From Cohnella fermenti (GTDB lineage Bacteria; Bacillota; Bacilli; Paenibacillales; Paenibacillaceae): a stretch of 64,000 nucleotides of DNA. A program made the position numbers and the translations under genes. The notes beneath the pieces are model-generated. The model made no database searches. It saw only the letters and a list, made by a program, of their open reading frames with translations, and was not told where the DNA came from. The DNA is taken from NCBI RefSeq assembly GCF_004801405.1, contig NZ_SSOB01000017.1, forward strand, positions 62,001 through 126,000, read 5' to 3'. Shown one piece after another: positions 47,363 to 56,787 of this stretch (its first letter is position 1; every line of letters begins with the position of its first letter).

Positions 47363-49250
47363 CATGCTTCGGCAGCGAGCGAACGTACGTGTCCGACATG
47401 CTGAGCAGCTCGAGCGCTTGGTCATATTGCTCCTCCGTCGCGCCCGACTCTCCCTCGTCCTGCTCTTCCTCGTCCCGCTCTCCGGCGAACGTCTCGAACT
47501 GCCCGTCCTCGTAACCTTTTCCAGGAATGAACACGCCGTCCTCGTTCAGGAACGAACCCGAAGGGAGATAATAACGCTCCGGCAGCACGTTGTTCTCCGT
47601 ATTCAGAATATCCTGGCCGAACAGCACGTGATCGTCCAGCGAGATACCCGTCAGGTTCGCGATTGTCGGGAACAGATCGGATTGCCCGCCAAGCTGTTCG
47701 AACGTCTTCGGCTCGACCGCAGGCTCGCCCGGAGCCGGAGCGGGAAGCTTCAGAATGAGCGGGATGTTCATCATGTCCTGAACCTTGTACTCGCGCCCGT
47801 AGATCTCCTTCATCAGATCCTTCTCGTCCGCCGTGAGCGAATAGATCGGCAGCCCCTGATGATCGCCGTAGATGACGACCAGGCTGTTGTCCCACACCCC
47901 GTTCGACTTAAGCTGCTCGATGAACTGCCCCAGCGCCCAATCCGCGTAATTCTGCGCTTCGATATAATCGCCGACAAGCGTGTCCTTGTACCTCTCGGGA
48001 AGCTCCATCTTCGACTTGCGCTTCGGCAAGTTAAACGGATGGTGCGCCGACATGGAGATGACCTGGACATAGAACGGCTTGCCTGCCGCCTGCATATTCG
48101 CCAGCTCGTCCGCCGTCTTCGAGTACAGCACCTCGTCGGATGCCGCGAACATGACCGTATCCTCGTCGCCGAAGAACTCGTTATCGTAATAACGGTTCCA
48201 GTCCAGCGCCTTGTACAGCTCCTTGCGGTTCCAGAACTCCACGTTGTTCGTGTGGAAGGTGGCCGTGTCGTAGCCGTGTTCCCCGAACGTGCGCGGCATG
48301 CTCGGCAGCTCTCTGTCGGCGTACACCTGGGAAGCCGCGCCGTGCTGCGGAATCAGGAACGACGTGTTCACGACGAATTCGGCATCCGATGTATTGCCTT
48401 GCCCCGCCTGCTGGAAGAAATGATTGAAGTAGAGGCTCTCGCCGGCCAGCTTGTTCAGGTTGGGAGTGATCTCCTTGCCGTCCACCTGCAGGCCGATCAA
48501 GAAGTTCTGGAACGCCTCGAGCTGGATGACGATCACGTTCTTGCCTTCGGCGGCTCCCCAATAAGCGGGGCTGTCCGGCCGCTCTGCGCCTTTGAGCTGA
48601 GAGACGGCTTCCGGCGTGATCGAGCCGACGTCGACCGGTTCGTCCTTGGAGGCGGCGAAGCCGACATAGACCTCGTAATTCAGAATGCCCATGCCTTGGG
48701 CTTGCACGAGCTCGTTCATGCTATGCCGCTGCGGCCATACGATGCAGAAGCAGGCGACCAGAGCAAGAACGCCGATCGCGGCGAAGGTGCGGGTGCCTTC
48801 GCGAACCGCCGCCTCCCGTCTCCACCGCCGCAGCTTCTTGCTCGCCAGCAGCGCGATGAAGATCAGCACGATATCGACGTAGATCAGCAGGAAGTAAGGG
48901 TGCATCAGCGAGAAGACGCTGCCCTTGACCTCGGTCACCTGGTTTACCTGCTGGAGAGCATGGTAGGTGACGATCACTCCGAAGTATTTGTAGTACATGA
49001 TGACGGCGAAGTAGATGCTCGTCATGAGCAGATTCGCAATCGTGTAGGCGCCCAGCTTCCACCTGGGGAAGAGAAGCTCGACCAGGCAGAACACAAGCCA
49101 CACCGAAGGCAATCCGGTCGCAAGAGGCACCAGGGCGCTCTCGTTCTCGAAGATAACGAAGTGGGCCAAGTAGATTTTGAGAACCATTAGAATCGTGAAG
49201 AAGACGAACGGTTTAAACAAGAACGTTCGCCAGCGCTGTCCTGTCGTCAT
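47358..49250 (-). CDS. LTA synthase (LtaS) family membrane sulfatase-like protein
   Basis: The 630-aa product has five membrane helices in residues 8-180 and an extracellular sulfatase-fold domain with the catalytic Thr in AGQGNTSDAEFVVNTSFL, plus YGDHQGLPIY with metal-binding Asp/His. LtaS polymerises glycerol-phosphate for lipoteichoic acid. The acidic tail (EERDEEEQDEGESGATEEQ) is unusual. One of several LtaS paralogues typical of Bacilli; which subtype cannot be told from the sequence alone. Confidence 0.92.
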   Translation of the reverse strand: MTTGQRWRTFLFKPFVFFTILMVLKIYLAHFVIFENESALVPLATGLPSVWLVFCLVELLFPRWKLGAYTIANLLMTSIYFAVIMYYKYFGVIVTYHALQQVNQVTEVKGSVFSLMHPYFLLIYVDIVLIFIALLASKKLRRWRREAAVREGTRTFAAIGVLALVACFCIVWPQRHSMNELVQAQGMGILNYEVYVGFAASKDEPVDVGSITPEAVSQLKGAERPDSPAYWGAAEGKNVIVIQLEAFQNFLIGLQVDGKEITPNLNKLAGESLYFNHFFQQAGQGNTSDAEFVVNTSFLIPQHGAASQVYADRELPSMPRTFGEHGYDTATFHTNNVEFWNRKELYKALDWNRYYDNEFFGDEDTVMFAASDEVLYSKTADELANMQAAGKPFYVQVISMSAHHPFNLPKRKSKMELPERYKDTLVGDYIEAQNYADWALGQFIEQLKSNGVWDNSLVVIYGDHQGLPIYSLTADEKDLMKEIYGREYKVQDMMNIPLILKLPAPAPGEPAVEPKTFEQLGGQSDLFPTIANLTGISLDDHVLFGQDILNTENNVLPERYYLPSGSFLNEDGVFIPGKGYEDGQFETFAGERDEEEQDEGESGATEEQYDQALELLSMSDTYVRSLPKHE

Positions 49251-49474
49251 AACATCATCTCCCGGGGATATGTCCGAATCCGATCTTCTCGCAACTCACC
49301 TATTATAGCGGATTTGCCGCGACGCAAGCAAAAGACGCTCGCAACCGCCGGCCGCCAGCGCTCCCCGCGACAGCCGGCCTCCCCGAGATTTGACTTGTCC
49401 GCCCGCACGTCTTAAAATCCGGCTAATAAGGTATAATGACTCCAAACAGGTACAATCGAAAGGAAGTGAACGCT

Positions 49475-49768
49475 ATGGCGATTCGATATTCGCGCCCCTA
49501 TGACGAGATTCTGGATGAACTGTCCCGTGCGCTCGAGGATATTCCCGATTGCTACGAGACGTTCGAGATGACGTCCGAGGAATGGAACGAGCTGGAGAAG
49601 CCGGAGCGGGACGTGTGCATCCGCACGCTCGCCGACGACATGTTCTACGTGCTCGGCTCCTCGCCCCATGCGGATGCGGGGTCCGGCAAGCTCGAGTACG
49701 ACAAGGGCAGGGGCATCATCAAGGTGACCGCCTCCTCCCAGCTCGTGCACGTCGTTCCACTCAAGTAA
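49475..49768 (+). CDS. Small conserved-looking hypothetical protein
   Basis: The 97-aa product (MAIRYSRPYDEILDELSRAL, EDIPDCYETFEMTSEEWNEL) is acidic and soluble with one Cys pair far apart (C26, C47). Start at ATG 49475 with AAGGAAG 9 bases upstream. No family assigned. Its codon use equals that of neighbours, and the frame is the only one with a start signal here, which supports a real gene. Confidence 0.7.
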   Translation: MAIRYSRPYDEILDELSRALEDIPDCYETFEMTSEEWNELEKPERDVCIRTLADDMFYVLGSSPHADAGSGKLEYDKGRGIIKVTASSQLVHVVPLK

Positions 49769-49790
49769 TCAAGCGTGCAGGCACATCCTC

Positions 49791-50030
49791 TTAGGCGCCA
49801 ATGAGCGCCCATTCAAGCCAGCGGCCGAAGGGAACGAAGGGCGCCCGGAACAAACGAACCGGCGACCAGATCGGCCAGGACAGAAGGCCGGCTGCGGCGA
49901 TATAGGCGCTGATCGCGACGATCACCGTGTACAGCGCCTTCTCCGTTCCCTTGCCTCCGTCCCTATTGAGCTTGGACCATCCCCACACCGTCGCGAGAAC
50001 GAATCCCGCCAGAACCATAACCAGTCTCAT
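49791..50030 (-). CDS. Small membrane protein at the end of the germination operon
   Basis: The 79-aa product has two hydrophobic helices (about 2-18 and 33-58). Its ATG overlaps the stop of the GerC-type gene by 4 bp (ATGA), so it is translationally coupled to the receptor. Position fits small accessory membrane proteins seen behind ger operons, but I cannot assign a named family. Confidence 0.65.
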   Translation of the reverse strand: MRLVMVLAGFVLATVWGWSKLNRDGGKGTEKALYTVIVAISAYIAAAGLLSWPIWSPVRLFRAPFVPFGRWLEWALIGA

Positions 50031-51286
50031 TCCTCTCCCCCTCGCGACTCTTCGTCGAGCTTCGTGAATGATTTGCTTGTCAGCCCCAGTCTTCTCAACG
50101 TGAAGTCGACCTGCGTCTCCAGCTTGATCTCCGCATAGGCCTGCGACCATGCCTTCTTCATCTCCCGCCAACGCTTCGGATAACGGCGATGAATCATGTC
50201 CGCGAAGCCGACGATGTCCGTCTGCAGCTTCTGTGTCTCCCCGAAGCCGTTCCGGATAACGCTCCGAATCTCTTCCTCCAGCTGCCGCTCCATCTCCTTT
50301 ATGGTGTCCTGCCTGTCGAGATCCGCCTTGCAGTCCGTCTCCAGCAGCGTCCCCTCCGCCTTGACCTTCACCAGCATCCGCAGCGGCTCGTCGCCTCCTT
50401 GCAGAACGGGTTTAATCGTCGTCGCGGAATGAAGCAGCTTGACCGCGAACATCGACGAGGAATGGCCCGGCCCTTCCGTCGCTTCGTTCTGTTGGCCGCA
50501 TCCCAGAGAGATGACCGTCTTCTTCACCTGGTTCCGGATAAAATTCACTCCGAGCGCATCACGGACCTTGAGCCAGCCGACCAGCCTTCCGTCGCGAAGT
50601 ATCGCAAGCTTGCCCAGCTTCAGCTTGGACGACATCGTTGTGCTGTTGAATTGCTCTTCGGAGGTTACGGGAGCTCCCCCGGAGATGAAGATCTCCGGAA
50701 TGACGGCGCTGTTCGATTCGCTTGTCAACGCCTTCGCGAGCGAGTACATATTGACGTACGGCAACGCTGAGTAGTTCTCGGACTCCGTCTTCATCGTCTC
50801 CCGAATGCCGTCTCCGGGGATAATCTGGATTTGAAGCAGCTGCTCCAGAATTTTGCGCCCTTCCCCCTTCGCGATCAATACCGTCACCGTCTCGCGGGAA
50901 TCGGAATTGCGCAGATAAACGTCGATGAGCTCGCTTAACCCCCCCTTGGCCAGCTCTTCCCCGACAATCAACACGCGATTGTGGGAGAAGAACAGCGTGC
51001 GCGGGCTCTCCAGCGTGCTCTGGTAGATCGCCTCCCGAATGGTCGGCCCTTCCGTCGTGTATACGGTAATCGGCAATTGCGCGCCGCCCTTCATCGGCCC
51101 CGACGCGCCGGAGACGACGGACGGAATCAGCACCTGATAGGAGACCACCCAGCGGTCCCCCTTCCGATCCACCGCCGTCGCCGAGGTGATCGACAGCTCG
51201 TTCAGTTCCGTTCGATCCCAACATCCGGTCAGAACAATGACCATTAACGCCAACGGCAGAAGCGTTCGACTCATCCTTCTATTCAT
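50027..51286 (-). CDS. Ger(x)C-type germinant receptor lipoprotein (C subunit)
   Basis: The 419-aa product begins with a lipoprotein signal (PLALMVIVLTGCWDRTELNE, Cys about 22) and ends in the GerAC C-terminal domain (YAEIKLETQVDFTLRRLGLT). It is the lipid-anchored subunit on the spore inner membrane. ATG 51286 has GGAGGAG 9 bases upstream; it overlaps the B-subunit gene by 8 bp. Confidence 0.92.
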   Translation of the reverse strand: MNRRMSRTLLPLALMVIVLTGCWDRTELNELSITSATAVDRKGDRWVVSYQVLIPSVVSGASGPMKGGAQLPITVYTTEGPTIREAIYQSTLESPRTLFFSHNRVLIVGEELAKGGLSELIDVYLRNSDSRETVTVLIAKGEGRKILEQLLQIQIIPGDGIRETMKTESENYSALPYVNMYSLAKALTSESNSAVIPEIFISGGAPVTSEEQFNSTTMSSKLKLGKLAILRDGRLVGWLKVRDALGVNFIRNQVKKTVISLGCGQQNEATEGPGHSSSMFAVKLLHSATTIKPVLQGGDEPLRMLVKVKAEGTLLETDCKADLDRQDTIKEMERQLEEEIRSVIRNGFGETQKLQTDIVGFADMIHRRYPKRWREMKKAWSQAYAEIKLETQVDFTLRRLGLTSKSFTKLDEESRGGEE

Positions 51287-52391
51287 TGGCACCGTCTCCT
51301 CCGGAACGCTCAACTCGCCCATGCAGCCGGCAGAGCGCGGCCAGCAGAAGAGGGAGCAGCAGATTGCAGCCGAATAACAATGCAGTCGTCACCGAGGTAG
51401 TCAATGTTTCGTTCATATCGCGCGGCCAACTGGTCGACGAATCAAGCCACAGCAGGAGACCGATTCCCGCGAGCAACGGCATTCGGCGGAACGGCATTCT
51501 CAGGGTTGTCTCGAGCAGATGAACCGCCCCCTGGAAGAATAAACCGAGCTTCAGGAAGACGGTAGCCATCCAGAAGACAATGAACAACACCTCCACTCTC
51601 TCGAAGAAGTTGCCCACTTCGATCAGAGCAAATAGCTCGAAGGGGGCATAATCCATTGACCGAACCAGGCGAGGGCCGAAGACGAGCAGCGATTGCAGGA
51701 CGGTGAAGAGCAGCATGCTGCCTGATATAAGCACTCCGTTTACCGCGCTGCCGACAGCATCCTTCTGTCTGATCATATATGGAGCGATCAGAAGGATAAT
51801 GGCCGACTCCGAGAACCAGCCGAACGGAACGATGCCCCCCAGAGCAACGGAGTGCCAGGAATGGTCGGCAATCGGCAGCAGTTGATGCCAATCCATCTCG
51901 CCCAGAAGCAGAACGAAGGCAAGCAGCATCAGCGGCGCCATCGCCAGCATGGCAAGAACGCAAATTCTGGCGGTCGCTTCAATGCCCTGCGCAGCCATGA
52001 ACATCAACACGAGCACAACAACCCCTTTGAGCACGGTCTTGGGCGTGTATTCGAGAACTTCCGCGGAGACGAAGCTGATAAACTCGTGCAAGGCGACCGA
52101 TGCGATTGAATAGTAATACGCGGCCAGCAGCCCTCCCCCCAGCGTCGCCACCCATCTGCCTGCCTTCCCCCGGAGCCAGCGTTGGTAAGGAACTCCTCCG
52201 ATGGCCTGTGAGGCGAAGCTTCCCAAGCCCCAGGCGGCAACAGCGGCAACGGCAATGGATAAGACGAGCGACATCCAGGCATCCTGCTCGACAACGTTCA
52301 TGACATTCTTCGGCACGACAAGCATAGCCGTCGGAGAGATCGCCATCAGAACGATCGCCGTTCCTTGAAGCTTTGTTATGCTCTGACTCAT
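51279..52391 (-). CDS. GerAB-type germinant receptor permease (B subunit)
   Basis: The 370-aa product has ten membrane helices of the amino-acid-permease-like spore permease family (SITKLQGTAIVLMAISPTAM, then FGWFSESAIILLIAPYM). It forms the ligand-sensing channel of GerA-type receptors. Start ATG 52391 with AAGAGG upstream; a longer frame overlapping the A gene lacks a start signal. 10-bp overlap with the A gene region supports coupling. Confidence 0.9.
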   Translation of the reverse strand: MSQSITKLQGTAIVLMAISPTAMLVVPKNVMNVVEQDAWMSLVLSIAVAAVAAWGLGSFASQAIGGVPYQRWLRGKAGRWVATLGGGLLAAYYYSIASVALHEFISFVSAEVLEYTPKTVLKGVVVLVLMFMAAQGIEATARICVLAMLAMAPLMLLAFVLLLGEMDWHQLLPIADHSWHSVALGGIVPFGWFSESAIILLIAPYMIRQKDAVGSAVNGVLISGSMLLFTVLQSLLVFGPRLVRSMDYAPFELFALIEVGNFFERVEVLFIVFWMATVFLKLGLFFQGAVHLLETTLRMPFRRMPLLAGIGLLLWLDSSTSWPRDMNETLTTSVTTALLFGCNLLLPLLLAALCRLHGRVERSGGDGANE

Positions 52392-52401
52392 CGGCCACCT
52401 C

Positions 52402-54060
52402 TTATCGCTCGGAATTGGAATTCGTTTCCGGTTCGCGGCTTGCGCTGTTCGCATGACTGTCCGCTTCGCTTCCTTCGGCTTGCCTTCTGACATCGCCTTG
52501 CCCGCCGGCGGCCTCTGTCCTTGGAAGAGTAGGACGCGTCTTCATCAGAGGCCATGGAACGCGAATCCAGACATCCTTCAGGTTGTTCCAGACAAGCGGA
52601 GCGAGCGGCGTCATATACGGAATTCCGAACGACTTGAGGCTCACGAGATGGACGACCATCACCATAAGACCGCACATAATGCCGAACAAGCCGAGCGTTC
52701 CGCCGACCAACATCAATACGAAGCGGATCAGCCTTGCGCCGGCCGCCATGTTTACCGAAGGAATAACGAAGTTCGCTATCGCCGTGAAGGATACGACAAT
52801 GATCATTGCCGCGGATACGAGCCCGGCCTGCACGGCCGCTTGTCCAAGTACGAGAGCGCCGACGATCGAGATCGCCGGCCCGACGACCCGAGGCATCCGC
52901 ACGCCCGCCTCGCGCAGCACCTCGAAGGTTAACTCCATTAACAAGGCTTCAACAAGCGCAGGGAACGGCACCCCTTCCCTCTGGGAAGCCAGGCTGATGA
53001 GCAGCGGCGTCGGCAGCATCTCCTGGTGGAACGTCGTTACCGCAATGTATAAGGAAGGCAACAGAATGGAGACGAAGAAGCAGATGTACCGGATCATGCG
53101 AAGGAACGATGAGATATCGTAGCGTTGGTAATAATCCTCGCTCGACTGGAAGAACTTTACGAAGGTAGACGGCGCCAACAGAACGAACGGACTGCCGTCG
53201 ACGACTACTGCGATCTGGCCCTCCAACAAGCCGGCCGAAGCCGCATCGGGCCGTTCCGTGTTCTGAATAGTCGGGAACGGCGTCCACCTCTCCTCCTGGA
53301 TAAACTCTTCAATATAGCCGCTGTCAAGGATACTGTCGACATCGATCCGGCCAAGCCGCCTGCGAATTTCCTTGACGGGTCCGGGAGCGGCGATTCCTTC
53401 CATGTAGACCATATTGACAAAGGTTCGTGTTCTCCGGCCAATTGTGAATCCCTCCACGCGAAGATCCGGCGACTTGAGTCTGCGGCGAAGCAGCGTCATA
53501 TTCGTGAGCAGACTCTCCGTGAAGCTCTCCTTCGGCCCTCTCGTGACAGTCTGCGAGGTCGGCTCGTCGACACTGCGCTTCTCTCCGCCAATCGTGGACA
53601 CGGCGAAGGCGGCGGCCCCTTCGAGGAGGATGATCGTATATCCGCTCAGCAGATGCGTCATCAAATCCCCTATCTGATCGAGCTCGGCCAGCCGTCCGAT
53701 CGGGAGAAGATCGTGAAGCTGCCCGATCCCTTCGACAGGACCATTCTCCTTCACCTTGTCGACCAATGGCATCAACACACATCGGTTGACCAGATCGGCG
53801 TCCACGAGAGGCTCCAGGTACACGATGCCCAACCACGGTTGCCCCGCGCTTCCGCCCAGCCCGCGCGATATCAGATCGACGCTATCCCCGAACAATTCCC
53901 GTATAAGGGACAGGTTGTCGGCCACTCTCCTGGATAGGGACCCTGTCAATTCGTCGCCGCGTCGCAGCCCTCGTCTGGTCCCCGCAGTCGAGCCTCCTCC
54001 GGAATGGGAGGAACGGGTGCGGCGGAACGGCGGCAGCAGTTGACCGAACCATCTCATCAT
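52402..54060 (-). CDS. GerAA-type germinant receptor A subunit
   Basis: The 552-aa product has the hydrophilic N-terminal domain (SGYTIILLEGAAAFAVSTIG, ESLLTNMTLLRRRLKSPDLR) and four to five C-terminal membrane helices (PRVVGPAISIVGALVLGQAA). It is the A subunit of a GerA receptor that forms an ion channel on germinant binding. The tail after about residue 515 is polar low complexity. First gene of the A-B-C operon; no clear sigma-G promoter was recognised upstream. Confidence 0.92.
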   Translation of the reverse strand: MMRWFGQLLPPFRRTRSSHSGGGSTAGTRRGLRRGDELTGSLSRRVADNLSLIRELFGDSVDLISRGLGGSAGQPWLGIVYLEPLVDADLVNRCVLMPLVDKVKENGPVEGIGQLHDLLPIGRLAELDQIGDLMTHLLSGYTIILLEGAAAFAVSTIGGEKRSVDEPTSQTVTRGPKESFTESLLTNMTLLRRRLKSPDLRVEGFTIGRRTRTFVNMVYMEGIAAPGPVKEIRRRLGRIDVDSILDSGYIEEFIQEERWTPFPTIQNTERPDAASAGLLEGQIAVVVDGSPFVLLAPSTFVKFFQSSEDYYQRYDISSFLRMIRYICFFVSILLPSLYIAVTTFHQEMLPTPLLISLASQREGVPFPALVEALLMELTFEVLREAGVRMPRVVGPAISIVGALVLGQAAVQAGLVSAAMIIVVSFTAIANFVIPSVNMAAGARLIRFVLMLVGGTLGLFGIMCGLMVMVVHLVSLKSFGIPYMTPLAPLVWNNLKDVWIRVPWPLMKTRPTLPRTEAAGGQGDVRRQAEGSEADSHANSASREPETNSNSER

Positions 54061-54288
54061 TTATTCCTCCGCTTTCCTTGTCTTGGATTGATGCAAGTGC
54101 AAGAATCGAACTTCCCTCTGCGTTAAATGACGTAAACGGACAGAGAAACTGCGACGAACAGAGGAAGTTGAGCGATAGGGATAATATGGAGCCAGAGGAA
54201 GGGAATTATTCCTATCGCCGACCAGCGGTCTGTCGCTTTCCCGTTCTCATCCCCGCAGGGCAGAGATATTATAACTTCCGGAATTGCC

Positions 54289-54340
54289 AAAAAAAACGCG
54301 GCAGCCTCTGCGCCCGGAGGCGGGCAGATGCTGTCGCGTT
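54289..54340 (-). terminator. Terminator of the chemosensory cluster
   Basis: Minus strand: ACGCG-ACAGC pairs with GCTG-CCGCGT around a G/C-rich inner stem, followed by eight T. It starts a few bases after the cheY stop. The remaining bases up to the germination operon (54061-54288) hold no recognisable gene. Confidence 0.8.
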
Positions 54341-54344
54341 CGTT

Positions 54345-54725
54345 CTATTCCGCGTCGATGTTCCGGGTGGCGAGCGCCTTGGAGACGACGTCTAGCACCC
54401 GATTCTCATAGAATGGCTTGGTTACGAAGTCCCATGCCCCGGCCCGGACCGCATCCGCGATCATGTTCTGCTGGCTGAGCGCCGAGAAGATGATGATCTT
54501 GGCCTCCGGCTCGATCTCCCGAATGTGGCGGATGGACGCAATGCCGTCCATGACCGGCATCGAGATGTCCATCGTAACGAGATCCGGCCGATGCTTGATG
54601 TAGAGTTCGAGCGCCTCCAGCCCGTTGCGCGCTTCCGCTACGATCTCGTGGCCGCCGCCGACCAGAAGATTCGCCAGCAGCTCGCGCATGATCGGAGCGT
54701 CGTCCGCAATCAAGATTCGCGCCAT
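54345..54725 (-). CDS. cheY: CheY-type response regulator
   Basis: The 126-aa product is a stand-alone receiver: acidic pair D8/D9 in IADDAPIMRELL, phospho-acceptor D53 in TMDISMPVMDG, S81 in IIFSALS and K103 in VTKPF. Ends shortly after the domain, so no output domain. Overlaps the cheW gene by 16 bp. GGAGG precedes the ATG at 54725. As last gene of cheA-mcp-cheW-cheY it takes phosphate from this CheA. Confidence 0.92.
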   Translation of the reverse strand: MARILIADDAPIMRELLANLLVGGGHEIVAEARNGLEALELYIKHRPDLVTMDISMPVMDGIASIRHIREIEPEAKIIIFSALSQQNMIADAVRAGAWDFVTKPFYENRVLDVVSKALATRNIDAE

Positions 54726-55159
54726 TCGTCTTGCACCTCCAGAATGCGAGACAAACTCAGAATCCCGACCAATCCCTCGTCCGAATGTCCGATCGCCTCG
54801 CAAGCGATTCCTTCCCTGCTCGTCCTTCCTTCCTCGGCCGGCTGAATCGAGTCGAGCCGGACCACCTGGGACACTCCGTCTACCTTGATGCCGACTTGTT
54901 CCCCGCGGTAGCGGGCGACCACAATTCGCGACCTGGAGGAGAAGCCGTTCTCCTCCAGGCCCAATTGATGCCGAAGGCTGACGATCGGCACCATGTTCCC
55001 CCGTACGTTCGTCACGCCCAGAATATGCGGCTTGCTGCCGGGAATCTTCGTCACATGCGGCGGCTTGATGATCTCCGCAATCTCGTCGATCCGGATCGCG
55101 TATCGCTGTCCGGCCACTTCCAGCTTCACGTGCTGCTCCTTCGATGCGCTCATCGCCAT
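54710..55159 (-). CDS. cheW: CheW coupling protein
   Basis: The 149-aa product is one CheW domain (VKLEVAGQRYAIRIDEIAEI, LGVTNVRGNMVPIVSLRHQL, LVGILSLSRIL). It couples the receptor to CheA. ATG at 55159 or 55153 (MAM...). 14 bases behind the MCP gene. Confidence 0.92.
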   Translation of the reverse strand: MAMSASKEQHVKLEVAGQRYAIRIDEIAEIIKPPHVTKIPGSKPHILGVTNVRGNMVPIVSLRHQLGLEENGFSSRSRIVVARYRGEQVGIKVDGVSQVVRLDSIQPAEEGRTSREGIACEAIGHSDEGLVGILSLSRILEVQDEWRES

Positions 55160-55173
55160 TCCCTCGCGATCGC

Positions 55174-56748
55174 CTAGAACTTGAACGCCATGGCGTTCTT
55201 CTGAAGCTCTTCCGCCAGCCCCGCCAACGACACCGTCGATGCCGAGGTCTGCTCCGACGCCGCCGCCACTTGGTCGCTCGCCGCCGAGATCGTCTCGATC
55301 GATTGCAGCACATTCTCGGATTGAGCCGCCTGCTCCTCGCTCGCCGCCGCAATCTCCGCCACTTGGCTGGCCGTCTCGTTCGCGCTGGCGATAATGCCCT
55401 GAAGCGCCTCGCCGGTGCGGCGCGATGCCAGAATGGCCTTCTCTACCGCATCGACGCTCTGGAGCGTATTGCCCTGCATCCCCTTGATGATCGTCCCGAT
55501 CTGCTTCGTCGCTCCCGAGCTTCTCTCCGCCAGCTTGCGGACCTCATCGGCGACAACCGCGAAGCCCCGTCCCTGCTCTCCCGCCCTCGCGGCTTCGATC
55601 GCCGCGTTCAGGGCGAGCAGGTTCGTCTGCTCGGCGATGTCGGCGATCACCTCGAGAATGTCTCCGATCTTGTCCGAATCGTCTCGCAGCCGGGACATCG
55701 ATTCGCCGACCTGATCCATCGCCCGCAGCGACTCGTCGACGACTCGGCCTCCCTCGGCCGCGCCCTGCCGCGTGTTATCGGACAGCGCCGCCGCTTCCTC
55801 CGCGCTTCTGGCTACCGAATCGATGGCTCGGGACAGCTCGCGAATCAGCTCGTTGATGCTCTGCACGTTGCGCGCCTGGTCGACGACGCTGCCCGAGATC
55901 TCCTGGGACGAGCCGGAGATCTGCTCGGAGGCCGCCGCCACATTGTGGGCCGAAGTCGAGATATTGCCCGCAAGCTGCCTCAGGCTGTCGATCATCCCGT
56001 TCATCGTGCCGGCGACCTGGCCGATCTCGTCATGCTGGCGGATCGTCGTCTTCTCCGTCAAGTCTCCCGTCGCTACCTTGGCCAGCAGATCGGCCACCTT
56101 GCGCAGCGGGGAGGCGATGAGCTGCGAGATCCAGAGGCCGAGGAGCAGCGCGAGCACAATCGCGATCGCGCTAAGCACCAGGACGAGCACGCGGCTCGAA
56201 TCGACGACGTCCACCGAATCGCTCGCCGAAGCGTTCGACTTCTCCATCGCCATGGTCAGAAGCTGGACCAATTGATCCTGCGCCGCCGAGAAGCTCGGCT
56301 GCACTTCGGCCAGCTTGGCAGTCACTTGCTTCATGTCCTCCTCGCCCATTCCGGCCGCCAGGACGTCGGGAATCGCCGCAACGAACGCATCGTAATCCTT
56401 GCTGAAGCCGGCGTAGATATCCTTGGCTTGCTGGCTGACCATCAGCGACAGCAGCTCTGCGCGAAGCTTCTCGATCGCGGCAAGGCTCTCGTCCAGCTTC
56501 TGCTTGAGCTTCTCTTCTTCTTGCGGATTGGTCTCGAGAGCGATCTGCAGCAGGCTTCGCTGCACGCTGATCACGTAAGGAGTCAATTGGGCCATGTTCG
56601 ACATGCTCGGCATCCAACGGTCTCTGATCTCGCTTGCGTTATTCCCCATTCGGTTCATCTGGTTCAAGGAGATAACCGTAATTACGATCATAAGAGCCAA
56701 CACGGCGACAAAACTGCCCAGCAATTTTTTCCGGATCGTCAACTTCAT
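55174..56748 (-). CDS. Methyl-accepting chemotaxis protein
   Basis: The 524-aa product has two membrane helices (about 10-30 and 186-212), an outside helical-bundle sensor of the four-helix type between them, a HAMP domain, and a signalling domain with the highly conserved hairpin tip [20 protein letters not shown]. The sensor ([20 protein letters not shown]) resembles the Tar/TarH 4HB_MCP group. No pentapeptide for CheR is seen at the C-terminus. Stands in one transcript with CheA, CheW, CheY. Confidence 0.93.
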   Translation of the reverse strand: MKLTIRKKLLGSFVAVLALMIVITVISLNQMNRMGNNASEIRDRWMPSMSNMAQLTPYVISVQRSLLQIALETNPQEEEKLKQKLDESLAAIEKLRAELLSLMVSQQAKDIYAGFSKDYDAFVAAIPDVLAAGMGEEDMKQVTAKLAEVQPSFSAAQDQLVQLLTMAMEKSNASASDSVDVVDSSRVLVLVLSAIAIVLALLLGLWISQLIASPLRKVADLLAKVATGDLTEKTTIRQHDEIGQVAGTMNGMIDSLRQLAGNISTSAHNVAAASEQISGSSQEISGSVVDQARNVQSINELIRELSRAIDSVARSAEEAAALSDNTRQGAAEGGRVVDESLRAMDQVGESMSRLRDDSDKIGDILEVIADIAEQTNLLALNAAIEAARAGEQGRGFAVVADEVRKLAERSSGATKQIGTIIKGMQGNTLQSVDAVEKAILASRRTGEALQGIIASANETASQVAEIAAASEEQAAQSENVLQSIETISAASDQVAAASEQTSASTVSLAGLAEELQKNAMAFKF

Positions 56749-56787
56749 CTCTTGATGCGCCCCTTCTGCTTCTGATTTGTTGTGCGT

